Positions 20,211 through 29,141 are shown, counted from the stretch's first letter. The stretch is DNA of 64,000 nt from Pseudomonas sp. P5_109 (GCF_034009455.1 NZ_CP125380.1:5097501-5161500); one strand, 5' to 3'. Translations and numbers: made by a program. Notes: generated by a model from the letters alone, not told the origin.

Positions 20211-21017
20211 TTACTCGAGGATCTCCACCGGCATACCGACTTCGAGTCGACCGTTGCCGTCATTGACCAGGTTCTGGCCGAACATGGCGCCGTCGGCCTG
20301 GGCGCGGTACTTCTGCAAGGTAGCCAAGGGTTCGCGATCGTCGCTACGCTCCCCGGTTTGCGGGTCGATGGTGGTCAGGATGCAACGTGAACACGACTTG
20401 ACCACGCGGAACTCGACCTCGCCGATGCGGATGCGCTTCCAGCCGTCTTCGGCGAAGGCTTCGCTGCCTTCGATCACCAGGTTCGGCCGGAAACGCAGCA
20501 TCTCCAACGGGCGTCCAACCCGTTGCGACAGGTCTTCGAGGGAGGCCTGGCCAATCAGCAACAGCGGATAGCCATCGGCGAACGCCACCTGATCGTCATC
20601 CTTGCCGTACCCGGCCTCGGTCATCCGCGCCCGATCAAGCGGCACTTGCACCAGACGTGTCGGCTTGCCAATGAACTGGCTGACCCAGGCCCCTGCTTCA
20701 TCGCCTGCATCGGGGACTCGCAAGGTATCGCGCCAGATGGTCACGCCACGCAACTCTGCATCGTTACCAGGCAAGGCAATGTCGATCGGCGAATGGCCGG
20801 GCGCGTTGAGGGTCAAGCCACCTTCGGCATTCCACAACGCTGACAACTGGCTCATCTGCGCCACCGCACGCTGGGTCAGGAAACGACCGCTGGCCTCATC
20901 CACCAGCATCCAGCGGCGATCACCGTCCAGCCCGAGTTTATCGAGACCGATCTGTTGCAGCGTCTCGCCTCTGGCGGACTTCAACGGATAACGATACAGC
21001 GCGCTCAGACGCAACAT
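20211..21017 (-). CDS. MOSC domain protein (YcbX/mARC-like N-terminal plus MOSC)
   Basis: A 268-residue protein with the beta-barrel MOSC N-terminal domain (LSALYRYPLKSARGETLQ; GLDGDRRWMLVDEASGRFLT) and a C-terminal MOSC domain (FADGYPLLLIGQASLEDL; RFRPNLVIEGSEAFAEDGW; VVKSCSRCILTTIDPQTGER with the molybdenum-ligand-type Cys in SCSRC). MOSC proteins bind molybdenum cofactor and often reduce N-hydroxylated compounds; E. coli YcbX, a relative, detoxifies N-hydroxylated bases. It lacks the ferredoxin domain of full-length YcbX. ATG 21017 starts at the conserved MLRLSALYRYP; the frame runs further upstream only because it crosses a REP element. Confidence 0.9.
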   Translation of the reverse strand: MLRLSALYRYPLKSARGETLQQIGLDKLGLDGDRRWMLVDEASGRFLTQRAVAQMSQLSALWNAEGGLTLNAPGHSPIDIALPGNDAELRGVTIWRDTLRVPDAGDEAGAWVSQFIGKPTRLVQVPLDRARMTEAGYGKDDDQVAFADGYPLLLIGQASLEDLSQRVGRPLEMLRFRPNLVIEGSEAFAEDGWKRIRIGEVEFRVVKSCSRCILTTIDPQTGERSDDREPLATLQKYRAQADGAMFGQNLVNDGNGRLEVGMPVEILE

Positions 21018-21123
21018 GGCCAGCTCCCTGGTAGGTAAAAACGCCACCCTATACGAGCTTGAAGGCCGAATCAAAGTCTGACGATCTAAGGGAGCGGGCT
21101 TCGAGAACCTGGCCAACAGATAC

Positions 21124-21228
21124 ACCGCCTTCGCGAGCAAGCCCGCTCCCACAGTGGAGGCGGGTTGACCGGCAAATCCGGGGGCATAGCTGATCTAATG
21201 TGGGAGCGGGCTTGCTCGCGAAGGCGGT
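21124..21228. repeat. REP inverted pair between the MOSC gene and cheV
   Basis: Perfect arms at 21129-21153 and 21199-21223 extend outward by ACCGC/GCGGT. The 45-base centre is unlike those of the other REP pairs in the window. Confidence 0.95.
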
Positions 21229-21301
21229 CTATCGGTTTACATCGACGGCGACTGACACGATCGAACCATCACACCCCACTCCCACAGTTGTGCGGACCCG
21301 C

Positions 21302-22237
21302 TCAGGCCGGTACTTCGTCCAGCATCAGGCGCTGGCGCACCACGTCGACGAGTTTGTCCGGCTGGAATTTGGAGAGGAAATTGTCGCAGCCGACCTTTTT
21401 CACCATCGAGTCGTTGAAGCTGCCGGACAACGAGGTGTGCAGCACCACGTACAAGCCACGCAGGCGCGGGTCATTGCGAATTTCGGTGGTCAGGCGATAG
21501 CCATCCATTTCCGGCATTTCCGCATCGGTGAAGACCATCAGCAATTTTTCGGTCATGTCCACGCCAGTGTCGGCCCAGCCCTTGAGCATGTTCAAGGCCT
21601 TCAACCCGTCGCTGGCGATGTGCATCTTCACGCCCAACTGTCCCAGGGTATCGCGCAACTGCGCCAGGGCCACGTTCGAGTCATCCACCAGCAGCACTTC
21701 ACGGCCACGGGCACGTTCCAGCACCGGATCTTCGAGCTTTTCGCGAGAGACTTTGGCGTTGTACGGGACGATTTCGGCCAGGACCTTTTCGACGTCGATG
21801 ATTTCCACCAGTTGATCATCGACTTTACTGATGGCCGTCAGGTAATGCTGGCGGCCGGCACTGGTCGGTGGCGGCAGGATGGCTTCCCAGTTCATGTTGA
21901 CGATCCGGTCCACGCCACCGACCAGGAAGGCCTGAACCGAACGGTTGTACTCTGTGACGATAATCGTGCTGCCAGGCCCCGGCACCAGCGGGCGCATGCC
22001 AATGGCCTGGGACAGGTCGATCACCGGCAAGGTCTGGCCACGCAGGTTGACCACGCCGCACACAAAAGGATGGCGCTGCGGCATCAGCGTCAACTTTGGC
22101 AGTTGCAAGACTTCCTGCACTTTAAAGACGTTGATCGCGAACAATTGCCGTCCGGCGAGCCGGAACATGAGAATTTCCAGGCGATTCTCACCCACCAGTT
22201 GCGTGCGTTGGTCTACTGTGTCGAGAATGCCGGCCAT
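21302..22237 (-). CDS. cheV: Chemotaxis coupling protein CheV (CheW-receiver fusion)
   Basis: A 311-residue CheW-like domain (RLEILMFRLAGRQLFAINVF; VCGVVNLRGQTLPVIDLSQA) joined to a receiver domain (REVLLVDDSNVALAQLRDTL; MVFTDAEMPEMDGYRLT; VVLHTSLSGS; DNFLSKFQPDKLV). It couples chemoreceptors to CheA at the membrane array, and phosphorylation of the receiver (Asp in TDAEM) is thought to adjust adaptation. ATG 22237 is chosen over 22270 because AGGAG lies 6 bases before it and CheV proteins begin at this point. No che operon is nearby; such orphan cheV copies are common in Pseudomonas. Confidence 0.95.
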   Translation of the reverse strand: MAGILDTVDQRTQLVGENRLEILMFRLAGRQLFAINVFKVQEVLQLPKLTLMPQRHPFVCGVVNLRGQTLPVIDLSQAIGMRPLVPGPGSTIIVTEYNRSVQAFLVGGVDRIVNMNWEAILPPPTSAGRQHYLTAISKVDDQLVEIIDVEKVLAEIVPYNAKVSREKLEDPVLERARGREVLLVDDSNVALAQLRDTLGQLGVKMHIASDGLKALNMLKGWADTGVDMTEKLLMVFTDAEMPEMDGYRLTTEIRNDPRLRGLYVVLHTSLSGSFNDSMVKKVGCDNFLSKFQPDKLVDVVRQRLMLDEVPA

Positions 22238-22701
22238 CAATGACTCCTGGTCTTGTTCGGATGAATTCACTTAAAGAAGGTTATCGGCTGTTTTGGCCGA
22301 AGCTTGACCCCCCTCTAAAATGCCACGCCAAGGCATTGATGTCATATTAACATCATGCTTTACTGGCGCTGCGATTCCATCTGCCGTACTTCTGCGCCAC
22401 GCGACCACAGTTCACGTGATAGGTTCCGCTGCGTAAGGGATTCCCCTATCAACAATCAGGTGCAACCTGATATTCGCAATATCCAATAGCCATTAATGTG
22501 ACGCCATTCTCATTGCATGAACGGAGTCAGGCTTTTGTGTGCGATCGCAAGTAAGTGGCCAACCACCCTCTCGTGTTCCCCAGCCTGCCTGCGGACCAGC
22601 CGAAGCTCGTTGACCCGACGACTCGGCAATGCCGGGGTCCCGACCGCCCTCGTCGACACACACGACATCCCCTCATTTGACATGACGTTGTGGAGATAAG
22701 T
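22238..22701. other. Non-coding gap between cheV and the Hpt-like gene
   Basis: No convincing gene is seen on either strand. The stretch is more AT-rich than its surroundings. It holds an inverted repeat TGATGT/ACATCA with a 7-base spacer (22337-22355), probably part of the divergent promoter region. Confidence 0.6.
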
Positions 22702-23172
22702 ATGCCGAACGACCATAAAGAGTGGGCCCGACGGCTCCCGGAGTTCCTCCTCGAGGCTGAAACACTCCTGGCTAAAACCGAGGAATGCCTGAATCATCTG
22801 CAACTGATCAGCAATGACAAGGACGCCATCGACTGCTTGCTCAGCACCCTGCTCAAACTGGCTAACAAAGCCGACGCCCTGGCCTTGGCGGCCGTGTCTG
22901 AATTCTCCCTGCATATATATGGCCTGCTGAACCACGCACAGAACACCATGAGCCTGCACGACGAGGCGCTGAACGCCCTGAAAGACTGCCTGACCCTGAT
23001 TGCCTGGCAACTCGAACTCATCGACCAGACCACCGGGCAACTCAGTCTCGACGACAGCGAGCAGGTCACCCTGATCGAAGCCTTTGCCTTTCAGGTCGGG
23101 CAAAGCCGATTTCAACCGCCGGTCAATTCCAGACCGTTCACCCTCGTGTCCTATTCGAAACGGCAGGCCTGA
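22702..23172 (+). CDS. Hypothetical helical protein, Hpt/CheA-P1-like but lacking the phospho-histidine
   Basis: A 156-residue protein with no family name I can give. The first 80 residues (WARRLPEFLLEAETLLAKTE; ECLNHLQLISNDKDAIDCLL; STLLKLANKADALALAAVSE) follow the pattern of a histidine phosphotransfer domain: FLxEAExLLxxxExCL, then a helix pair. In the helix where Hpt and CheA P1 domains have HxLKG, the sequence is LLKLANKADALAL and there is no histidine. It may be a non-phosphorylated partner or an inhibitor of a nearby receiver. ATG 22702 follows GGAG. CheV is encoded upstream on the other strand and a sensor/regulator pair follows, so a signalling role is inferred from context. Confidence 0.6.
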   Translation: MPNDHKEWARRLPEFLLEAETLLAKTEECLNHLQLISNDKDAIDCLLSTLLKLANKADALALAAVSEFSLHIYGLLNHAQNTMSLHDEALNALKDCLTLIAWQLELIDQTTGQLSLDDSEQVTLIEAFAFQVGQSRFQPPVNSRPFTLVSYSKRQA

Positions 23173-23672
23173 ACTTACTCAACTAAGCCGTGTGGCGTGA
23201 TTGGGTTATCTGTACCGCGCTGTAACTTGAGTGCGCACATGTCGCAAATGAATATTTCATATCTATAAGCGACATCTTTCAACAACCACTTTTGCCCATC
23301 GGCAATTGCACGCCTGCCCTGACCAGGGCATTGCCTGGTATCAACAACACCCCCAGGGATAATCGGCATTTTCGCCGGCAACACCAACTTGCCCCATTAT
23401 GGAACCCTCGTCCAAACGACTGGATTCCTGACCTTTCAGACATATATACAAACGCGACCAACGGTATCTTAAGTGCTACTATGCCGCCTGTTAGTTGGCG
23501 CCAATTAATGGCAGTGTGGTTGCAGCCGGACACAGCTCGCTCCAGTCCGGAGCTGAACTCTCCAACAAAAAAGTACACCCCGTTGAAGTCGACGCTCCAC
23601 ATTAAAAAACAGGGGCCTGTCAGCCTGCATGACCGGTCAGCCCGCAGCGAACATCCATTGGCTCCATCCGCT
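23173..23672. other. Non-coding AT-rich gap upstream of the sensor kinase
   Basis: No supported gene. It contains an inverted repeat ATGTCGC/GCGACAT (23239-23245 and 23269-23275) around an AT-rich centre, plausibly a regulator site or a weak terminator for the Hpt-like gene. The kinase frame is open back to 23292, but that extension has no family-like residues and no ribosome binding site, so I treat it as upstream sequence. Confidence 0.5.
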
Positions 23673-24566
23673 ATGCACGCCAGCCTCAAGTCAATTGCCA
23701 AGTGGCCACCCTCCCGAGAAAATGCGCGCACGTTCACGCTGTTGCTATGCGCCTGCTCGACGCTCGGCAGTTTACTGGCCTATGGCTTGTCCATCCCGTT
23801 GCCCCTGTCATTGCTGGCGCTTGACGTTGCGGCGCTGACCAGTGTTGCCGTGCAGTACTACCTCTCGCGCAAATCCATCAAATTCCAGCCCCAGGAACTG
23901 GCCGACCGGCTGTTGCAGGTTCAGGAAAACGAGCGTCACCGGTTGAGCCGGGAACTGCACGACGACATCGGTCAATTGCTGACCGCCGCCAAACTGCAAA
24001 GCGACTGGCTCAAACGCCGGATGCCCGAAGAACTCCAGGGGCAATGCTCGGTCCTCTGCGACACGCTGGAGGAAACCCTGGCGAAAGTTCGCGACGTATC
24101 CGCCATTCTCAATCCCCGGCAGTTGGCCAGCCTCGGGCTGGAGGCCAGTCTGCGCGCGCACCTGCTCAAGACCCTGGCCAACACCCCGGTGCACTGGAGC
24201 CTGGAATGCCAGCAGCGCCTGACCGGCATACCGGAGGAAATGGCGGTGGCAGCGTTCCGCATCACCCAGGAAGCAGTCACCAACATCTTGCGACATGCCC
24301 AGGCCAAGAACCTGCTGGTCTGCCTGCAGCGTCTGCCACAAGGCCTGAAGCTGCAGATCAGCGACGACGGCCAGGGATTCGCACCCGCAACCGACCCCGG
24401 TCGCGAAGGACAACGCGGTATGGCCGGGATGTCGGAACGGATCGATCAACTGGGCGGCACACTGAGCGTCACCAGCGAGCCGGGCAAAGGCACTCAAATC
24501 GAAGCTCTATTTCCCTGGGCGCCCCGTGCGCTCGAACGGGCCAGTTCGAATAAGGTTATGCATTGA
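23673..24566 (+). CDS. NarX/DegS-type sensor histidine kinase (HisKA_3)
   Basis: About 297 residues. One or two N-terminal membrane segments (FTLLLCACSTLGSLLAYGLS; LPLSLLALDVAALTSVAVQY) precede a HisKA_3 dimerisation domain with the phosphorylation motif LSRELHDDIGQL (His96 from this start) and a HATPase domain (ITQEAVTNILRHA, ISDDGQGF, GMAGMSERIDQLGG). There is no periplasmic sensory domain, so the stimulus may be sensed in or near the membrane. It lies directly upstream of and overlaps its response regulator. The start is uncertain: ATG 23673 lacks a good SD but precedes the first membrane helix at a sensible distance. Confidence 0.85.
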   Translation: MHASLKSIAKWPPSRENARTFTLLLCACSTLGSLLAYGLSIPLPLSLLALDVAALTSVAVQYYLSRKSIKFQPQELADRLLQVQENERHRLSRELHDDIGQLLTAAKLQSDWLKRRMPEELQGQCSVLCDTLEETLAKVRDVSAILNPRQLASLGLEASLRAHLLKTLANTPVHWSLECQQRLTGIPEEMAVAAFRITQEAVTNILRHAQAKNLLVCLQRLPQGLKLQISDDGQGFAPATDPGREGQRGMAGMSERIDQLGGTLSVTSEPGKGTQIEALFPWAPRALERASSNKVMH

Positions 24567-25222
24567 CTTGTAATTTACTACTAGTGGATGACCACTCGCT
24601 GATCAGGGCTGGCGTGCGCGCCCTGGTAATGGACCTGCCCGGCTATGCCGTCATCGGCGAGGCCAATGACGGCTCGCAGTTGCTCGAAATGGTCGAGCAT
24701 CTGTCCCCGGATATTGTTCTGCTGGATATTTCGATGCGCCAGACCGGCGGCCTCAAGGCCTTGCAGCAGCTCAAGCGGGTGCGCCCGCAGAGCAAGGTCC
24801 TGATCCTGTCGATGCATACCGATCCGGCCCTCATCATGCAGGCGCTGGAATCCGGGGCCCATGGCTACCTGCTCAAGGACACCACGGCAACCGAACTCGA
24901 GCAGGCGCTGGAGGCCTTGCGCAACAACGAGCGCTACCTGAGCCCGGCCATTGCCCACACGGTGATCAATCAGGCGCTGACTCGAAACCAGAAACACCAA
25001 CCCGAACCTGCCGACTCGCACAACCTGACGGCGCGCCAGCTGGAAATCCTGCGGTTGATCGTTCGCGGAAAATCTACCCGAGAGATCGCCAACGGCCTTG
25101 GACTGAGCGTCAAGACCGTCGAAACCCACCGCTCGCAGATCATGAAGCGCCTGCAGATTTACGATGTGGCCGGCCTGGTGCTGTTTGCCGTACGCGAACA
25201 AATCATCAGCCTTGACGACTAG
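24563..25222 (+). CDS. NarL/LuxR-family response regulator, partner of the upstream kinase
   Basis: A 219-residue receiver (LLLVDDHSLIRAGVRALV; DIVLLDISM with Asp55; LILSMHTDP; YLLKDT) followed by a LuxR helix-turn-helix (NLTARQLEILRLIVRGKSTR; EIANGLGLSVKTVETHRSQI). The start is TTG 24563, which overlaps the kinase stop (TTGA). No in-frame ATG or GTG is early enough to keep the first beta strand, since GTG at codon 8 falls inside LLLVDD. This suggests coupled, weak initiation. Its 3' end overlaps the convergent lipid kinase gene by 17 bases. The targets are unknown. Confidence 0.9.
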   Translation: MTCNLLLVDDHSLIRAGVRALVMDLPGYAVIGEANDGSQLLEMVEHLSPDIVLLDISMRQTGGLKALQQLKRVRPQSKVLILSMHTDPALIMQALESGAHGYLLKDTTATELEQALEALRNNERYLSPAIAHTVINQALTRNQKHQPEPADSHNLTARQLEILRLIVRGKSTREIANGLGLSVKTVETHRSQIMKRLQIYDVAGLVLFAVREQIISLDD

Positions 25223-26123
25223 GCATTTCACTGGCCCGTAACAGCGGCGAATCCTCGGGCAGATGCACGAGTAACGCCGCAGGGCGAACCGAGAAGCGCA
25301 GGTTGTCGCCTTTCAGCGGTTCACCGTCAAGGTTGATGTAAAGCCCTTCCGAGACCCTGATCTCGACCCAGGGCAGGCGTGCACGGACAAACATATTTTC
25401 GATACCAAAGCCTTCGGTGAGCAGGTTTTTCAATGTACCGACCACCTCCTGCGGTGCCGGCAAGATACTGATATCCAGCAAACCATCATCTACCAGCGCC
25501 TGCGGGCACAACACCCGCCCGCCACCCGCCTGCCGGCCATTACCGATGCCCAGCGCCAGCAGATCGCCGCTCCAGTGAAATTCCGGTCCGTGTAATTCAC
25601 CATAGGCGGTATGCAGCTCGTTGAAGCGCGACAAACCGGTGAACAGATAGGCCGCACCGCCGAGGATTTTCTTCAGATCCTCCGGGGTGTTCGCCGTGAC
25701 ATGACTGCCAAACCCACCGGTCGCCATGTTCAGGAATATCTGCCCATCAACCTCCCCCAGATCAATGGCAGTCGGCGCGGTATCCAGCAGCTCCAGCGCC
25801 TGACCGGGCTCCAGGGGGACGCCTGCCGCACGGGCAAAATCGTTGGCGGTTCCCAGCGGCATCAACACCAGGCTGGCCTTTTTCGAATGCTCCGCCATGG
25901 CTTCGGCGATATCGCGCAAGGTGCCATCGCCGCCACCGGCAATGATGTGTCGATAACCAGCCGCCAACGCCTCGCCCACCAACCTCTGCGCATCGCCGGC
26001 TTCCCAGGTCAATCGAACCGCCAGCTCCCAACCTCGCTCACGCCGGCTTTCGACGGCGGCGCGAACCGCCTCGTTGAGCGCCTGCTTGCCATGCAGAATC
26101 AATAACGCCTTGCGATCGCTCAT
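25206..26123 (-). CDS. yegS: YegS-type lipid kinase (diacylglycerol kinase catalytic family)
   Basis: A 305-residue protein with the DAGK catalytic signature (HIIAGGGDGTLRDIAEAMAE; LMPLGTANDFARAAGVPL) and the C-terminal sandwich domain (GIGNGRQAGGGRVLCPQALV; INLDGEPLKGD). YegS of E. coli phosphorylates phosphatidylglycerol in vitro and is cytoplasmic or membrane-associated. GGAG precedes ATG 26123 by 8 bases. Single gene, convergent with and overlapping the response regulator. Confidence 0.92.
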   Translation of the reverse strand: MSDRKALLILHGKQALNEAVRAAVESRRERGWELAVRLTWEAGDAQRLVGEALAAGYRHIIAGGGDGTLRDIAEAMAEHSKKASLVLMPLGTANDFARAAGVPLEPGQALELLDTAPTAIDLGEVDGQIFLNMATGGFGSHVTANTPEDLKKILGGAAYLFTGLSRFNELHTAYGELHGPEFHWSGDLLALGIGNGRQAGGGRVLCPQALVDDGLLDISILPAPQEVVGTLKNLLTEGFGIENMFVRARLPWVEIRVSEGLYINLDGEPLKGDNLRFSVRPAALLVHLPEDSPLLRASEMPSRQG

Positions 26124-26445
26124 TACTTCACTCCCGGTATGAATGGCGTCTGGGAGATGTTGACCGCGAAGCTGCCGCTAAAGGTCGAAAGAAAACGAAT
26201 TATTTCCGGGCGCGAGGATTTGATCCCTACACAACAGGATTTTTCTTACAAAACGTGAGGAATCGGCTCAATTGACCATAAATCTGAATTGGTAGACCTT
26301 GGGCTGCAGGACATCACAAGGACGTGCCATGCAATGCCAACACCTCGCACCACCGGCCATTTCGGTCTTGCCGCACACGGATAATAAAAAAGCAGGCCAT
26401 CGAGCTGAATGCAGCAACAGCGCAAAAGCCACGGGAGAAGTTGAT
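26124..26445. other. Non-coding gap between yegS and the small membrane protein gene
   Basis: No gene is supported in this 322-base stretch. It is AT-rich around 26190-26290 and presumably carries the divergent promoters; no clear operator was recognised. Confidence 0.5.
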
Positions 26446-26643
26446 ATGGATCCTCGCGTCACCGAGCTGGAAACACACCTCAAGAGCATACGCAGGGACA
26501 TGGACGAAGTCCGGGGTGACGTCAAAACCATCAAGCACAGGCTTGCCTATTCCGCCGGAGGAACAGCGGTAATCCTCGGTCTCCTTGGCTGGATCGCCAA
26601 TAGCCGTTTCGAGCAGGTTATTTCATTGCTTCTGGCACATTGA
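26446..26643 (+). CDS. Small coiled-coil/single-membrane-span protein, XhlA-like
   Basis: A 65-residue protein. An amphipathic heptad-like N-terminal helix (VTELETHLKSIRRDMDEVRG, then DVKTIKHRLAYS) is followed by one membrane helix (GGTAVILGLLGWIAN) and a short tail. This layout resembles XhlA/hemolysin-type small proteins and phage holin accessories, but no phage genes are nearby and the function is unknown. ATG 26446 follows GGGAGAAG. A 15-base-pair hairpin ends the unit 10 bases downstream. Confidence 0.7.
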   Translation: MDPRVTELETHLKSIRRDMDEVRGDVKTIKHRLAYSAGGTAVILGLLGWIANSRFEQVISLLLAH

Positions 26644-26652
26644 GTTGCCATC

Positions 26653-26689
26653 CACACAGAACCCGGTGCAATCAACCGGGTTCTGTGTG
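26653..26689. terminator. Strong intergenic hairpin, probable bidirectional terminator
   Basis: CACACAGAACCCGGT (26653-26667) is the exact reverse complement of 26675-26689, giving a perfect 15-base stem with a 7-base loop. It lies between the convergent small membrane protein gene (+) and moeA (-). No long T tract follows. Confidence 0.7.
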
Positions 26690-26707
26690 ACATGGCCGCT
26701 GAAATTA

Positions 26708-27934
26708 TCAGCTCAAGACTTCGCTCAGCGGAATGAAGAAAACGCTATCGCCCTGAACCAGCGTTCGACCTTCCAGGACTTCTACCAGTCCATCAGCCCA
26801 GGCAGCGCTACGCAGTACGCCGGAACTCTGGTTTCTGTAGATCGTCGCCCGGCCGTTTTCCAGCCTTCCGCGCAAATACTCACGCCGATTGCCGGGTTGG
26901 AGCCAGTCAAACCCTGCCGGCACCTGCACCTTCAGCGGCTCAACGTCTTGCACACCCTGACGGCGCAACAGATAGGGCCTGGTCAACAAGGCAAAAGTCA
27001 CCAGGGTCGATGCCGGATTGCCCGGCAAGCCAATCACCGGTACACCGCGGAAATGCCCGAACGTCAGCGGTTTACCGGGTTTGATGGCGAGCTTCCACAG
27101 CGTCAGTTCGCCCTCTTCACGCAAGGCGATGCCCAGAAAGTCGGCTTCTCCTACCGATACGCCACCGGTCGAGAGGATCAGGTCGACATCCTTCAGCTCA
27201 CCCAATCGGGAGCGAGTGGTTTGCAGATTGTCCGGAAGAATGCCCGCGTCGACGACCTCACACCCCAAACGCTGCAACCAGCTACACAACAACACCCGGT
27301 TGCTGTTGTAGATCTGTCCCGGCCCCAGCGCCTGCCCCGGCTCAATCAATTCGTCACCGGTAGACAGCACCGCCACACGCACCTTGCGAACCACCTCCAG
27401 CTCAGCACACCCCAATGAGGCAGCCAATCCTTGCTCGATCGGTCCCAGCCGCGTACCTGCTGGCAGAATCAATTCACCGACGGTGGTTTCCTGGCCTTGT
27501 GGGCGGATGTTCTGGCCCTGGGTCAAGGCTTCGGTGAAACGTACTCGCTCATCGGCCTGAACCTCGGCGTTTTCCTGCATCTCGACGCAATCGGCACCAG
27601 CGGGAACAGGTGCCCCGGTGAAAATGCGCGCACAGGTGCCTGGCTGCAACGGATCGGGGGCCTGGCCGGCAAACACCTTCTGACTGACCACCAACGGCTC
27701 TCCCGTCCAGTCCGCCATGCGCAAGGCATAACCGTCCATGGCACTGTTGGGCCAGGGTGGCAGGTCAAGGGTCGACACCAGATCTTCAGCCAGTACACGC
27801 CCCTGTACCTGCGCCAACGGCAGGCGTTCACGCTCGACAATCCTTGAAGCCTCGGCCATTTCCAGCAAGCGCGCCAAAGCCGCCTCGACAGGCATCAGGC
27901 TGCCAGTCTTGCCGGGCTTACCCACGGGATTCAC
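26708..27934 (-). CDS. moeA: Molybdopterin molybdenumtransferase MoeA
   Basis: A 408-residue protein of the molybdenum cofactor pathway that inserts molybdate into adenylylated molybdopterin. Domain signatures: AMDGYALRMADW; FAGQAPDPLQPGTCARIFTG; the MoCF-binding core VAVLSTGDELIEPGQALGPG, GQIYNSNR, LILSTGGVSVGEADF, KPGKPLTFG, GLPGNPASTLVTF; then the C-terminal barrel. It follows moaB with a 17-base overlap, so the pair is co-transcribed. Length is normal for the family. Confidence 0.96.
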   Translation of the reverse strand: MNPVGKPGKTGSLMPVEAALARLLEMAEASRIVERERLPLAQVQGRVLAEDLVSTLDLPPWPNSAMDGYALRMADWTGEPLVVSQKVFAGQAPDPLQPGTCARIFTGAPVPAGADCVEMQENAEVQADERVRFTEALTQGQNIRPQGQETTVGELILPAGTRLGPIEQGLAASLGCAELEVVRKVRVAVLSTGDELIEPGQALGPGQIYNSNRVLLCSWLQRLGCEVVDAGILPDNLQTTRSRLGELKDVDLILSTGGVSVGEADFLGIALREEGELTLWKLAIKPGKPLTFGHFRGVPVIGLPGNPASTLVTFALLTRPYLLRRQGVQDVEPLKVQVPAGFDWLQPGNRREYLRGRLENGRATIYRNQSSGVLRSAAWADGLVEVLEGRTLVQGDSVFFIPLSEVLS

Positions 27935-28457
27935 AAGGCGCTGCCTGTTTCAAGTGAGGCACGAAATTGCACGGGCGATGGCGTGCGTCCAGTTGCTCGG
28001 CCAGTATGCCGTCCCAACCGGTGCGCACGGCATTGGTCGAGCCCGGCAAACAGCAAACCAGCGTGCCATTGGCCAGACCGGCCAACGTCCGGGACTGAAC
28101 GGTCGAAGTGCCGATATCGGCAACCGAGATCTGTCGGAACAATTCACCAAATCCATCAACCTGCTTGTCCAGCAGGCAGCTGACGGCTTCCGGTGTGCTA
28201 TCACGCCCGGTAAAACCGGTGCCGCCGGTGATCAGCACAACCTGCACGACATCGTCGGCAATCCAGTTGGCGACTTGCGCGCGAATTTTGTAGAGGTCAT
28301 CTTTGAGCAACACCCGGGCTGCCAGGTTATGACCGGCAGCGGTCAAGCGGTCGACAAAGAGCTGGCCCGAGGTATCGGTTTCCAGTGTGCGGGTGTCGCT
28401 GACAGTCAGCACGGCAATGTTCAGCGGTGCGAAAGGTACATCAGCCTTGGCTTTCAT
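27918..28457 (-). CDS. moaB: Molybdenum cofactor biosynthesis protein MoaB
   Basis: A 179-residue MoaB/MogA-fold protein (NIAVLTVSDTRTLETDTSGQ; VLITGGTGFTGRDSTPEAV; GFGELFRQIS; VCCLPGSTNAVRTGWDGI). It is thought to adenylylate molybdopterin or support that step before MoeA. It forms a two-gene unit with moeA, divergent from mobA 81 bases away, so three Moco genes share one regulatory gap. Confidence 0.95.
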   Translation of the reverse strand: MKAKADVPFAPLNIAVLTVSDTRTLETDTSGQLFVDRLTAAGHNLAARVLLKDDLYKIRAQVANWIADDVVQVVLITGGTGFTGRDSTPEAVSCLLDKQVDGFGELFRQISVADIGTSTVQSRTLAGLANGTLVCCLPGSTNAVRTGWDGILAEQLDARHRPCNFVPHLKQAAPCESRG

Positions 28458-28538
28458 AGGCTCGTCCAGTTGTAGGAGAAACAGCCCGGTGTTATATCAC
28501 AGCGCTCCGTTTTTTCGCCGCTCCCATGGAGACCTGCC

Positions 28539-29141
28539 ATGACCACGAATTCACAATTACCACCCTGCTCCATTCTGCTCCTGGCGGGCGGGCGCGGCCA
28601 ACGTATGGGTGGTCAGGACAAAGGGTTGCTGAACTGGCGTGGCGAACCCCTGATTGCGCACTTGCACCGCAAGACCCGCCCGCTGACCGATGACCTGATC
28701 ATCTCCTGCAATCGCAACCTTGAGAAGTACGAGCCCTACGCCGACCAGTTGGTCCACGATGATGAGGGTGACTTCCCCGGGCCTCTGGCCGGTATTCGCG
28801 CAGGCCTGAAAGCAGCTCGCCATACTCACCTGCTGATCTTGCCATGTGACGTTCCGGGCATTGATGCGGCGCTGATCGGCAACATGCGCGAGGCCGCCAA
28901 CCTGCATCCGGACAAGCCGCTGATGGTGCGGCATGACGGCCACTGGGAACCGTTGTTGTGTGTGATTCCTGTGCTACACAGGGCAGCCTTTGAAGATGCC
29001 TGGAACGAAGGTGAGCGCAGCCCTGGCCGGTTGATGCGCAAGCTCGGTGCGACCGCACTGCAATGCCCCGACAATGACCCTCGGCTGGCCAACCTCAACA
29101 CGCCGGAACTGTTAAGCGGTCATGACTCTGTGTCAGACTGA
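28539..29141 (+). CDS. mobA: Molybdenum cofactor guanylyltransferase MobA
   Basis: A 200-residue nucleotidyltransferase with the GTP-binding loop [18 protein letters not shown], the [17 protein letters not shown] segment and LPCDVPGID. It attaches GMP to Mo-molybdopterin to form the bis-MGD cofactor used by nitrate reductases and formate dehydrogenases. It is divergent from moaB-moeA. Confidence 0.95.
   Translation: MTTNSQLPPCSILLLAGGRGQRMGGQDKGLLNWRGEPLIAHLHRKTRPLTDDLIISCNRNLEKYEPYADQLVHDDEGDFPGPLAGIRAGLKAARHTHLLILPCDVPGIDAALIGNMREAANLHPDKPLMVRHDGHWEPLLCVIPVLHRAAFEDAWNEGERSPGRLMRKLGATALQCPDNDPRLANLNTPELLSGHDSVSD

Noticed and set aside
22517..22699. 60-codon plus-strand frame upstream of the Hpt-like gene
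   Set aside because: No ribosome binding site and no family-like sequence; it runs into the SD region of the real gene.
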